A stretch of 64,000 bases of DNA. Origin: Panopea generosa. Taxonomy: Eukaryota; Mollusca; Bivalvia; Adapedonta; Hiatellidae. Position 1 is the stretch's first letter. Each line of letters opens with the position of its first letter. Both the position numbers and the translations under genes were made by a program. The stretch is from positions 24,552,757 through 24,616,756 of the forward strand of contig CM055908.1 in assembly GCA_029582155.1 (NCBI GenBank). Reading direction: 5' to 3'. Below are positions 37,401 to 47,571 of the stretch, piece by piece. The notes under the pieces were generated by a model. It was not told where the DNA came from. It saw nothing but the letters and a program-made list of their open reading frames with translations, and did no database searches.

Positions 37401-39339
37401 ACTAAATAGTAACACAATAAAGATTTTGTTCAGTATATATTATGAATGCATGTCTCCCTTCCTTGTCGTTCTAATAGTATACCAAATAGTAACACAATAA
37501 AGATTGTGCTCAGTATATATTATGAATGCTTCTCTCCCCTCCTTGTCGTTCTAATATTATACTAAATAGTAACACAATAAAGATTTTGCTCAGTATATAT
37601 TATAAATGCGTGTCTCCCCTCCTTGTCGTTCTAATAGTATACCAAATAGTAACACAGTTAATATTTTGCTCAGTATATATTATGTATGCTTGTCTCCCCT
37701 CCTTGTAGTTCTAATAGTATACTAAATAGTAACACAATAAAAATTTTGTTCAGTATATATTATGAATGCATGTCTCCTCTCCTTGTCGTTCTAATAGTAT
37801 ACCAAATAGTAACACAATAAAGATTTTGCTCAGTATACACTATGAATGCTTGTCTCCCCTCCTTGTCGTTCTAATATTATACTAAATAGTAACACAATAA
37901 AGATTTTGCTCAGTATATATTATAAATGCGTGTCTCCCCTCCTTGTCGTTCTAATATTATACTAAATAGTAACACAATAAAGATTTTGCTCAGTATATAT
38001 TATAAATGCGTGTCTCCCCTCCTTGTCGTTCTAATAGTATACCAAATAGTAACACAGTAAATCTTTTGTTCAGTATATATTATGAATGCATGTCTCCCCT
38101 CCTTGTCGTTCTAATAGTATACGAAAAAGTAACACAGTAAAGATTTTGTTCAGTATAAATTATGAATGCATGTCTCCCCTCCTTGTCGTTCTAATAGTAT
38201 ACCAAATAGTAACACAATAAAGAATTTGCTCAGTATATATTATGAATGCTTGTCTCCCCTCCTTGTCGTTCTAATAGTATACCAAATAGTAACACAATAA
38301 AGATTTCCCCTCCTTGTCGTTGTAATAGTATACAAAATAGTAACACAGTAAATATTTTGCTCAGTATATATTATGAATGCTTGTCCCCCCTCCTTGTCGT
38401 TCTAATAGTATACGAAAAAGTAACACAATAAATATTTTGCTCAGTATATATTATAAATGCATGTCTCCCCTCCTTGTCGTTCTGATAGTATACCAAAAAG
38501 TAACACAATAAAGATTTTGCTCAGTATATAATATGAATGCATGTCTCCCCTCCTTGTCGTTCTAATAGTATACAAAATAGTAACACAGTAAAGTTTTTGC
38601 TCAGTATATATTATGAATGAATGTCTCCCCTCCTTGTCGTTGTAATAGTATACTAAATAGTAACACAATAAAGATTTTGCTCAGTATATATTATGAATGC
38701 ATGTCTCTCCTCCTTGTCGTTCTAATGTTATACTAAATAGGAACACAAGTATGCAACTTTCCAAACGACTTGAAGGGGTTTTGTGAAAACGGTGTTTAAT
38801 AAAAGTTTTTAATAAGTTGAAAACTACTTACGCGGGATCAAAGCTGTGGACCTCACATCCGTAATTTTTATTTAGTTGTTCGTCAAATGAAAAGTCAGTT
38901 CTCACCCTGTATATGAATACATATAGTATATAGATTATATTAAACAATTAATGTTAATCATAGATATACGAGAACACTGTTTTGTAACAAATTAGTTCTT
39001 GCCACAAGTATCTCATTATTTATTATACATATATTTTCAGTGCAGTGTACTGTTTCCAAATGGTTGTATTGACTTAACATATTGTAAATGAGGCTAGCTA
39101 AAGGAATGCATTCATCAGACAAAAGCCTGAACAAAAGTTACATGAGACATACATTTCAAAAACAACTACCAAGAATACAAATAAAGCTCAACAAAAATGG
39201 AATGACTGTTATGACAATCTGAACTGGAAAAAAAGGACTGAGGTTATTTCAGTGTTGATACAGAATTATACAAACAAATAACTTCATGCACAAATACCAT
39301 AAGTTTATGTAAATTCTGCAATGGCTTTCAATAAAATTT

Positions 39340-39393
<54 letters not shown>

Positions 39394-42300
39394 ATTTGAT
39401 AACTCAAAAAAATGTTGAATTGTAAACTATGTATACAAACGTCTTTTATTCAGAAGAGAGACTTTGTACAAGCCAGACATAGCTTTCTTCTCAATTATGT
39501 TGTTATATATCGCTGTATATCGAATATATATATTATATGTTATATGCTGATAACAAATAAATATTGTTTAAACTAACTGTGTATACCATCTAATTAATAC
39601 TATATTCTACATATATTTATTTATATTTTTAAATTTATTTTAAATTGAACATTTACCCGAATGAGTATACGATACATGGTTGTGCAGGGGCCACTTTCTC
39701 GTCCTGACACAGGTCATACCCTCCGTCCATCAGGCTGCCTAAATGGACCTGTTGCTTGCATATTGTTTGGATACTTTCAACATACCTACAACATCACAGA
39801 ACTGTTTATTGATTTGCTCATCATACAGTTTAAACATATGGTCGGTATTTATTGCTCATCTCTTTACGTACCAAATGGCAAATACAAAATACAAAATACA
39901 AAATACTTAAGCCAGATTACTAAATAAAGACGTTCTACAAAGTGTCGATGTGGATAATGTAAATGGCTTGTATAGGGTCTCACTACACAGTTGACGTTTG
40001 TTCTTAGTTTTTTATCAAATCAGGTCTAGGATTTCCACGATGAAATATTTCACATAGAGTTTTGTTTAAAGCATTTTTTTTTCAAAGCAGGAATGTATCC
40101 GAACATAAAAATGCACACTAACTGGTAGGTTGACCAGCTTGTTGTTGTTTTTTATAAAGACATTGCAATGACACCTCGAGATTTGTTTTTAAAACTCAAA
40201 TGGTTATAAATACATGTATATGTTAAAATCCTATAAAAGTCACGTTCATAACACCAATGATGTCTTATTGCAGTATATGCTATGCCAGCTTTCGCTCTAC
40301 TCATATGCAAGAAGAAATCACAACCACTATGAACTATTTAAAAATATTTCAAACCAGATAACATAGGATTTTTAAGCGCAGTAATAATGAAAGGGACGCA
40401 ACTTGTAGTGAGACGTTACTATTGTGTACATAAAAATATTCTATTTGCCTTTACTGGAAAACAATAAAATTTAGCTATAGTCAACTAACTTTATAGACAG
40501 TATGAAATTGAGACTTGAACTTATTATAATTTATTCAGACTCTCTCTTCAAACTTTGTAGAATGTGATTTCAAACAATGTGTCTTAGATTACGGTTCTTG
40601 AAATTAAATGTTACAGTAAAAGTAGTTAGTTATTATTACTGGCATTTAAAGTTTGAGTCAGATTTCTTTAAACGTCAATTAGCTCCAGTTGGCAATAATT
40701 ATTGAAGAGAACGTATTTGCAGTAATCTAACCTTGAACAACCTTCCGTTAATTCAAGAGCAGCGACTATCATAGTTATCATGTATAATCAATTTTAAGGA
40801 AAATATAAAGGGAGATAACTAAAGCAAAACTATCGAAAATCCCAATCCAGTTTGTTCCCTTGTCAAATCAAAGTTTTATCGATTTTATCGTTATAAAAAT
40901 ACTGTATAAATAGAATTGTCGTGAAGGTCTAACATAAAACTTTAACATCTTTCTAAAGATCTACCAAACATACCGCATTATACCGGATATTTTGACTATG
41001 AGATAAGGTATACAATGACACCCTTCATTGTGTTATGTCATTACTGGCCTTGGCAATATTGATAGATGACGTATTGTGTAACAATGAAAAACCCGTTTCA
41101 GTGTACTGTAATAAAACGGGCAATGAAATTTGTTCAAAAAAAGTTCAATAGCGTTTTGGTACAAACATGTTTACGACATACGGGTTAACATTTACATGTA
41201 TATGTGTTTTATTTAAGTCCCGGGTGAACAAACCTTTGCATGGAAAGATGCGTTGATTTATTTGCTTGATAAAGTGTGACTCGTTTGTATTTCTTGATTT
41301 TACAGTGTCATAAATGGGAAGTTGTTGTTGTTATTGTTGTATGGCGTTTAGCGTCGCTTTCAACAACTTTCCAGTTATATCGCGACGGTGTCTTGAGATA
41401 GTTGTCAGAGCAATGGCACACTGGAGTATCATGCCTGAGACACATACACTGGTACCCCGCCCAGTCGCATCATAAATTATATAAATTAAATAACTTAAAA
41501 GTACCAAGAGCCGGGGTTTAATAAATGTCCATACGCCTTTCTAATTTGATTAATATTATTGTAAGTCTTCATTTTTATATATGCAACATTTTTTTAACAG
41601 CATACTACAATGTCCACAGCATATGTTTATTGTTTGATTAATTGTTGCTTGCACATATAAAATACATAAAAAATGATGGAATTCGATTGATAAAAGTAGT
41701 CCCTGTCGCGTATGAACATTTTGGCGGTGATCAAGATTATATAGCTTAATCACGACGACAGAAGCAGGGCTTTGCCTTTGGCATCATAGTAAAGCCTGGC
41801 TTAAAAAACAACCGTAATCTAACAGTTGGAATATGACTGGGTCACTTTCGTCAATGATAGGAACAGTAATGACTTTTCGAATTGTTTATTCATAAAAAAA
41901 ATGCTCTTCATTATATCAAACAAATTCAATAAGTATGACCTATTAGTTTAAATCCGAATTTGAGAAAAATAAATTATTTCGATTTTGATCATTAACAAGA
42001 TCACCGAATGATGCCGAACCATTTTGCTTGAAGAGTTACGTATAGTCGAGTTTTACACATATACTGACCTATGGTACAACTCCTCTAAATCTCGAAACTC
42101 CATCTTCTCAAGAACATCAGCTGGAGGCACCCGGGTATTTCCGCTCTCATCTACAAATATAGTGGATCCTCGAGTCTTTATAGGCCGTAATCCGGTTTTT
42201 GTTAACAGTGGCTGCAATATTAAAATAGAAATAAAAGAGTTTGTATCAGTTATTTGCTTACACTTTTTCTGTTAAGTTATGTTTTACTACAACGTGTATT

Positions 42301-44618
42301 TTTTTTTTAATTTAATCATCAAATTAATGGTGATCCATTTATTCAACCCGTCATTTGTGCGGATCGAGGTGGACCATCCCTCCACAAATCTTACAGATGA
42401 TCATTTAACAAATGATATGCGTATTTATGCAAAAATTCTAATAACATATTTAGTAACAGATATAATACATGGTATTTGGGGTGTATTTTTTTGGTAACTT
42501 TACATGTTCAAAAAACAATTTTATTGTTTTAACATATATTTCCTCTAAAGTAAAAAGTAAACAAAAAATGTAATAATCATATAAATTCTTTAATAAGACT
42601 TGTAAGGTCACATTTTAGTAAAATGCAGCGTTCACTTTGTAAATAATAAGTTATATTTCCACAAATATAATCAACTGGATTTTTTTTATTTCAAATGTAA
42701 AACTATAATTATATTGAAATATACGTATAAATTGAACATCATTAAAACAGTTAAATACAAAAAGACATTCTATGTTTTGGGGAATGAGGTTTCCGTTTCC
42801 AAGTAGAAACGGCAGTAGCTTTACTACATCTTGCTTTAGTTACCATCGATACCGGATACAGAACAGATTATACTTTTATTCAGTCTTAAACTATACAGTC
42901 AGGTCATATTAACAACAAATTATAAATACAAAATATATTTTATCCAATGAGAGGATGGATCATTATCAATTTTTGATTGTGTTACTTTCTAATCTGAAGC
43001 GCATTGAATGTATAATACGATAAATCATTTTTTACAGTCTTATTAACTGATTGCAGTAACTGGATGAATTTAAAAACTGATGTATTTCACCGATTATAGC
43101 TTCGTATATACTTTCTCCGATCATCATTGAACTAATCATATATCAATACGAATTGGAACTCGTCTTCAATATCACCGGGGTCACAAACACAAGTTATTCT
43201 ACTTTCAATACCTATGCTATGCGTTGTCGTCAGTTCCCATAGCGAAGCGTTCTTTGGGATATGATTTTAATGAGATTGTCCGATCCCCTTATTTCACATC
43301 CATTTGGTCTGAAGAAGAGTATTTACGATTTGAACAAATGCACTTAAAACAATGACATCATAACCGTTTATTGTTGCTATAAAAGAGACTATAAAACACA
43401 ATACCCCAAATTGATTTAAAAAGATTTAGTCTGGAAGTATGGTTTCGGTATATCGCCATTTATTTTTACCATGATTTAAAAGTTTCATTCAACTTAATTT
43501 TATATTTTTACTTTAGTAACAGTGCAAAGCGTCTCTCCGACCATGTCAATGAGATGTTGTGTTTAACGCGTTTTTATATCCAAGAGATGGTTGGTGGTGA
43601 TAGCTTTATCAATTTTTGTGTTGCGCCATCAGTGCGTCCCCCCCCCCCCCCCAACTGAAATCCTGGATCTGCGCCTGTATATTATTTCAAGGATAACTCA
43701 CCTTCAAACTTGGGTCATCTATACTAAGTGAGGTAACATCCAAAGGCCTTTTCTGGAAAAAAAAGCAATGCAAAACATTACTCGGTAAAATGAACTGGTA
43801 TACTCTCTCTCTATCTATCGGCCATATTGACTGCCATTTTGAATATCTATGTTGCACCACATATTTCAAAACTGTAACATGCAGTTCCAACATCTAGAGG
43901 TTCTAATGAACGTTTTGCTAGATGTTAACAAAGACCTTTCCAAATGTTCCCATATTTTGTGCATCTCTTCTGCAAGTAACTGGTAAACTTTTAACATGAA
44001 GAATTTTTACCTAGTTGGGTACGAGCCAACTGCATTAGCTAGGAATCTACATATTTAATTGGTCAATAAGCATTATTGCATTAATACTTCACATGTTAGA
44101 TTAAAGTTAGACTAGCTGGTATATCGAAACGTTGTATGTCGGTTTCAATACTATTTCAGCGGTAGCATAACGGTCAGATCGTATTTTACTGCTGTCAAAC
44201 TCAAGTATTGTGTCACAAACACGCTTCGTTATATCACCTTCAAAACCAGACAATAACGAAACTGTGTCAACCAAACAGTTCTGTTAGTATCCCACAAACA
44301 GCGAGTATCGAGCAAAGAAGGGACTAGTGTAAATTAATTTCTAAGAATTAGTCGATCGGAGATCCAACATTATACGTCACTGTAATAGACGCTTGACCAT
44401 TGCATCACTGAGGCGTATCAAAAAATCATCAATGTAAATCTATAAAGTATACTTACTTTTCGTATAGACTCGGGCTTGGTGCTGTTTCCGCCTCTACCAA
44501 ACATGACCATGAGAACGATAATGACCCCTACTGCCGCCAGCAGGTACTTGAACTGTTTCACTTTAAGAACCCACGTCGTCATGCCTTTATCTTGGCTCCA
44601 CATATATTTATGTATAAG
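31099..44618 (-). CDS. METTL24-like: METTL24-like methyltransferase gene, seven coding exons (join)
   Basis: The CDS joins 44582-44457, 43752-43702, 42211-42069, 39785-39657, 38906-38832, 32644-32506 and 31422-31099, which is 987 bases or 328 residues plus stop. Every junction is GT-AG and the phases 0, 0, 2, 2, 2, 0 all match. A hydrophobic segment at residues 13-28 predicts a type II membrane or secretory-pathway protein. The methyltransferase region starts near a CKQQ/DGGYDLC motif (C116; DGGYDLC 127-133). It continues through CIVYSFG (144-150), GCEVHSFDP (166-174), WKMRT (205-209), ELGH and MKIDIEAGEW (227-236). This motif order is typical of the Methyltransf_22 / METTL24 family, which has a Rossmann-type SAM-binding fold; substrates of the family are poorly known. 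IDIE probably corresponds to the conserved acidic motif after strand 4. A second in-frame ATG at 44603 would add seven residues, but 44582 has the better context (G at -3). At least one further 5'UTR exon must lie upstream, because an acceptor precedes this first coding exon. Exon structure is seen directly; the family name is from remembered motifs. Confidence 0.92.
31484..31640 (-). repeat. SINE-B copy, inverted
   Basis: The minus strand shows CGGTAGTGCAGTGGATAGAG, then GGTTGCGGGTTCCATCC, then a shortened body with TACTGGTTCTACCCAGG. It lies about 60 bp from the METTL24-like last exon acceptor, inside the intron. Confidence 0.8.
32506..32644 (-). CDS. METTL24-like: METTL24-like exon 6 (WKMRT/ELGH)
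   Basis: Acceptor TTATCACATTTCAG, donor GTAAAT, 139 bp. It codes NGMKDHQHSENIYFHSMGLD and continues through WKMRTAETIKTELGHAN. The open frame continues beyond the exon on both sides, but the splice sites and the family spacing to the next exon fix these ends. Confidence 0.9.
32645..34514. other. intron of the METTL24-like gene, no other feature
   Basis: AT-rich intron. The only local oddity is GGGGGAAGTTCTCCCGGAC followed by GGGGGAAGTTCCCACGG near 33535-33572, a short direct repeat. Confidence 0.5.
34515..38748. repeat. 80-bp minisatellite, about 52 copies, in a METTL24-like intron
   Basis: Unit: TGCTCAGTATATATTATGAA, TGCATGTCTCCCCTCCTTGT, CGTTCTAATAGTATACTAAA, TAGTAACACAATAAAGATTT. Two main subtypes (ATAATATGAATGTATG and ATATTATGAATGCATA) alternate in the first 2 kb, giving local dimers. 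Each unit carries AATAAA on the plus strand, opposite to the host gene. Exon 38832-38906 begins about 83 bp away. Confidence 0.97.
38832..38906 (-). CDS. METTL24-like: METTL24-like exon 5 (GCEVHSFDP motif)
   Basis: A 75-bp exon with acceptor ATTCATATACAG and a perfect GTAAGT donor. It codes VRTDFSFDEQ through GCEVHSFDP, the second strand of the SAM-binding fold, with split Gly150 and Ala175 codons. Its donor is only about 83 bp from the end of the large 80-bp-unit array in the following intron. Confidence 0.9.
39341..39390. repeat. (TC)n microsatellite
   Basis: About 25 uninterrupted TC dinucleotides in an intron of the METTL24-like gene. Confidence 0.97.
39657..39785 (-). CDS. METTL24-like: METTL24-like exon 4 (DGGYDLC motif)
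   Basis: Acceptor TGATGTTGTAG, donor GTAAAT, 129 bp. It codes YVESIQTICKQQVHLGS, then the family signature LMDGGYDLCQDE, then CIVYSF and two bases of Gly150. The TGA just upstream of the acceptor rules out a longer open exon in this frame. Confidence 0.93.
41325..41474 (-). repeat. SINE-E tail fragment
   Basis: TGTATGGCGTTTAGCGTCGC, then TTTCAACAACTTTCC, ATATCGCGACGGTGTCTT and GTACCCCGCCCAGTC, match the tail half of the 57.3-57.65-kb SINE-E. The head is lost. It lies in an intron. Confidence 0.75.
42069..42211 (-). CDS. METTL24-like: METTL24-like exon 3 (stem region)
   Basis: The acceptor is TTTTAATATTGCAG and the donor GTCAGT. The exon is 143 bp with phase 0 in and 2 out, coding from PLLTKTG to LEELYH plus the first two bases of Arg107. 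The stretch VPPADVLEKMEF leads into the helix before the methyltransferase domain. The split Arg codon (AG+G) joins exactly to the next exon. Confidence 0.88.
43630..43677 (-). mobile_element. possible DNA-element terminus with a C14 run
   Basis: On the minus strand ACAGGCGCAGATCCAGGATT, then TCAGTTGG and a run of about 14 G. GGCG-GATCCAGGATTT is a common terminus of non-autonomous DNA elements in invertebrates (from memory). No partner end was found. Confidence 0.35.
43702..43752 (-). CDS. METTL24-like: METTL24-like exon 2 (51 bp, 17 codons)
   Basis: A small phase 0/0 exon behind a long T tract ending in CCAG, followed by a GTGAGT donor. It encodes KRPLDVTSLSIDDPSLK, the stem between the anchor and the catalytic part. 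It is a whole number of codons, so skipping it would keep the frame. Confidence 0.82.
44457..44618 (-). CDS. METTL24-like: METTL24-like exon with start codon and membrane anchor
   Basis: The exon is bounded by a TTTGTATTTCAG acceptor and a GTAAGTATAC donor. Bases 44583-44618 are 5'UTR if translation starts at 44582. It codes 42 residues: a short basic stretch (KVKQFK), about 16 hydrophobic residues, then GRGGNSTKPESIRK. The charge layout (basic before the segment) favours a signal anchor with the C-terminal domain in the lumen. NST is a possible N-glycosylation site. The phase at the 3' end is 0. Confidence 0.85.
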
Positions 44619-44802
44619 CTGAAATACAAAGAATGTCATTTTTATCTGGGTCTCACTGTCAGACTTTAATAACCCTTTACCTCATAGATACACATTTTCT
44701 CGCACCAATCACAGAAGGCTCGTGACGAGCAATCTGAACACATCCTGCACTGTTTTCCACTCTGTCAGTTAATATAAACATAATTCACCCAATAATTCAA
44801 AA

Positions 44803-45037
44803 GCCTTCTATATTAGGTGTCCAAAGGCGTCTATATTAGAAGTGTCCAAAGGTGTCTATATTAGAAGTGTCCAAAGGCTTCAATATTAGAGGTGTCCAAA
44901 GGTTTCTATATTAGAGGTGTCTAAAGGCGTCTATATTAGAGGTGTCCAAAGGCGTCTATATTAGAGATGTCCAAAGGCGTCCATATTAGAGGTGTCCAAA
45001 GGCGTCTATATTCGATGTGTCCAAAGGCGTCTATATG
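44803..45037. repeat. 25-bp minisatellite, about 9-10 copies
   Basis: Unit AGGTGTCCAAAGGCGTCTAT, then ATTAG. It starts about 185 bp upstream of the METTL24-like first coding exon, in its 5' intron. Confidence 0.95.
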
Positions 45038-45411
45038 AAGTAAAGGGTTAAAAACAGTAATAAACACTAAGGTGTTAATATCCATATGGACACTACGGTT
45101 GGTCTGCTTAAATCAGATTAAAGTTCTGTATGTTTATGTTTTTAATATTTACCTAGCCAGTATACATAATGTTGGTAAAACTGGAACAAAAATAATAAAA
45201 AAGACACTATTGCTAATAAATTGGTCAAAATGTTGATATAGAAAAAGATGGCCACTTACATTTTACTCCAAGAGCAATAATTGTTTAGTGAGTACTGGCT
45301 CATTTACCCGAAATGTCAGAATGTGTGAATGGCTTACAAGAATGCTTTGATAATTTAGAAATAATTAACTTTCATAAATGGAATGACGATAAATGGACAT
45401 CTAAACCTTAA

Positions 45412-46945
45412 TGATAAAAATATTTTACAATAACTAGATATAGACCAGAGTTGGGTTTGTGAATTTATAAGCAAGCAAAATGGCACGAATCTTCTACAAA
45501 AGTTAGATACGGGCCAGAGTTGGGTTGGTGACTATATAAGTTAACAGAAGGACACACTCTTCTACAAAAACTAGATACGGGCCAGAGTTGGGTTGGTGAC
45601 TTTATAAGTTAACAGAAGGACACGAATCTTCTATAAAAACTAAATATAGACCAGAGTTGCGTTGGTGAATTGATAAGCTAACAGAAGGACACGAATCTTC
45701 TACAAAAACTAGATACGGGCCAGAGTTGGGTTGGTGACTTTATAAGTTAACAGAGGGACACGAATCTTCTATAAAAACTAAATATAGACCAGAGTTGCGT
45801 TGGTGACTTTATAAGCTAACAGAAGGACACGAATCTTCTACAAAAACTAGATACGGGCCAGAGTTGGGTTGGTGACTTTATATGCTAACAAAAGGACACT
45901 AATCTTCTACAAAAACTAGATACGGGCCAGAGTTGGGTTGGTGACTTTATAAGCTAACAGAAGGACACGAATATTCTACAATAACTAGATATAGACCAGA
46001 GTTGGGTTGGTGACTTTATAAGTTAACAGAAGGACACGAATCTTCTACAATAACTAAATAAAGACCAGAGTTGGGTTGGTGACTTTATAAGCCAACAGAA
46101 GGACACGAATCTTCTACAATAACTAGATATAGACCAGAGTTGGGTTGGTGACTTTATAAGTTAACAGAGGGACACGAATCTTCTATAAAAACTAAATATA
46201 GACCAGAGTTGCGTTGGTGACTTTATAAGCTAACAGAAGGACACGAATCTTCTACAAAAACTAGATACGGGCCAGAGTTGGGTTGGTGACTTTATATGCT
46301 AACAAAAGGACGATAATTTTCTACAAAAACTAGATACGGGCCAGAGTTGGGTTGGTGACTTTATAAGCTAACAGAAGGACACGAATATTCTACAATAACT
46401 AGATATAGACCAGAGTTGGGTTGGTGACTTTATAAGTTAACAGAAGGACACGAATCTTCTACAATAACTAAATAAAGACCAGAGTTGGATTGGTGACTTT
46501 ATAAGCCAACAGAAGGACACGAATCTTCTACAATAACTAGATATAGACCAGAGTTGGGTTGGTGACTTTATAAGCTAACAGAAGGACACGAATCTTCTAC
46601 AATAACTAAATAAAGACCAGAGTTGGGTTGGTGACTTTATAAACCAACAGAAGGACACGAATCTTCTACAATAACTAAATAAAGACCATAGTTTGGTTGG
46701 TGACTATATCAGCTAACAGAAGGACGCGAATCTTCTACAAAAACTAGATACGGACCAGAGTTTGGTTGGTGACTTTATAAGCTAACAGAAGGACACGAAT
46801 CTTCTACAAAAACTAGATACGGGCCAGAGTTTGGTTGGTGACTTTATAAGCTAACAGAAGGACACAAATCTTCTACAATAACTAGGTAGTTGTGACTGGG
46901 TGACATTTCAGCTAACAGAAAGTCACGAATCTTACACAATAACTA
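45412..46945. repeat. 69-bp minisatellite, about 22 copies
   Basis: Unit: GAATCTTCTACAATAACTAG, ATATAGACCAGAGTTGGGTT, GGTGACTTTATAAGCTAACA, GAAGGACAC. A block of units starting GTTAACAGAGG at 45746 is repeated at 46160, exactly 414 bp or six units later, with the same variants. Confidence 0.96.
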
Positions 46946-47151
46946 GATGTCAAAGGGAAACAAACAGAGCTTTATATGTACATACATGTGTTTGGGAGAA
47001 ACAAACAGGGCTGTATAAAACACACAAGTGTCAAAGGAAAACAGACAAGCATGTGTAAACGAGAAAAAAAGCAAAGGTGTATGAACAGTAAGACATATGT
47101 CTGAAAGGGAACTCACATAGCTGTATAGACCTGCTTGCCTCATTCAAAGGG

Positions 47152-47419
47152 TGATTGATTGAATATTTAGCGGCATTGTTATGCCATCGAGGGCTAACAG
47201 ACCACTGTTTCCTGGGATTAAACAGTTCTCGAGCACATCCCATCTCCGCAAGTAACTGATAACTTTCCCACTTGAATCAGTGGTGAGAGACGGATGATAA
47301 TGAGGTACAATGTCGTATATCAATCATCACGGAGACTGTTGCCGGGCGGAGGATTCGAACTCACGACCTCTGGATTGATAGTCAGACGCGTAACCGACTG
47401 AGCTAATCGGGCCCGGCTC
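47152..47419 (-). repeat. SINE-D, inverted
   Basis: On the minus strand the head GATTAGCTCAGTCGGTTACG, then GAGGTCGTGAGTTCGAATCC, is followed by GATTGATATACGACATT, CTCTCACCACTGATTC and CCCTCGATGGCATAAC. The same order is seen in plus orientation at 56.4 kb. Confidence 0.85.
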
Positions 47420-47571
47420 ATTCAAAGGGAAACAAACAGAGTTGTAATATCTTTCCTAGGGAAATGATCATATGTTTCAAAGAGAACAATCTTAGGTGCA
47501 TAAACACACATGCACATCCATCCGGTACGTTTCTAAACATAAAATAAAGTTTTTAATGAGTATTTGGTTTA

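Noticed and set aside
34515-38748. CRISPR-like array
   Set aside because: Units are contiguous 80-bp repeats with no unique spacers; it is a eukaryotic minisatellite within an intron.
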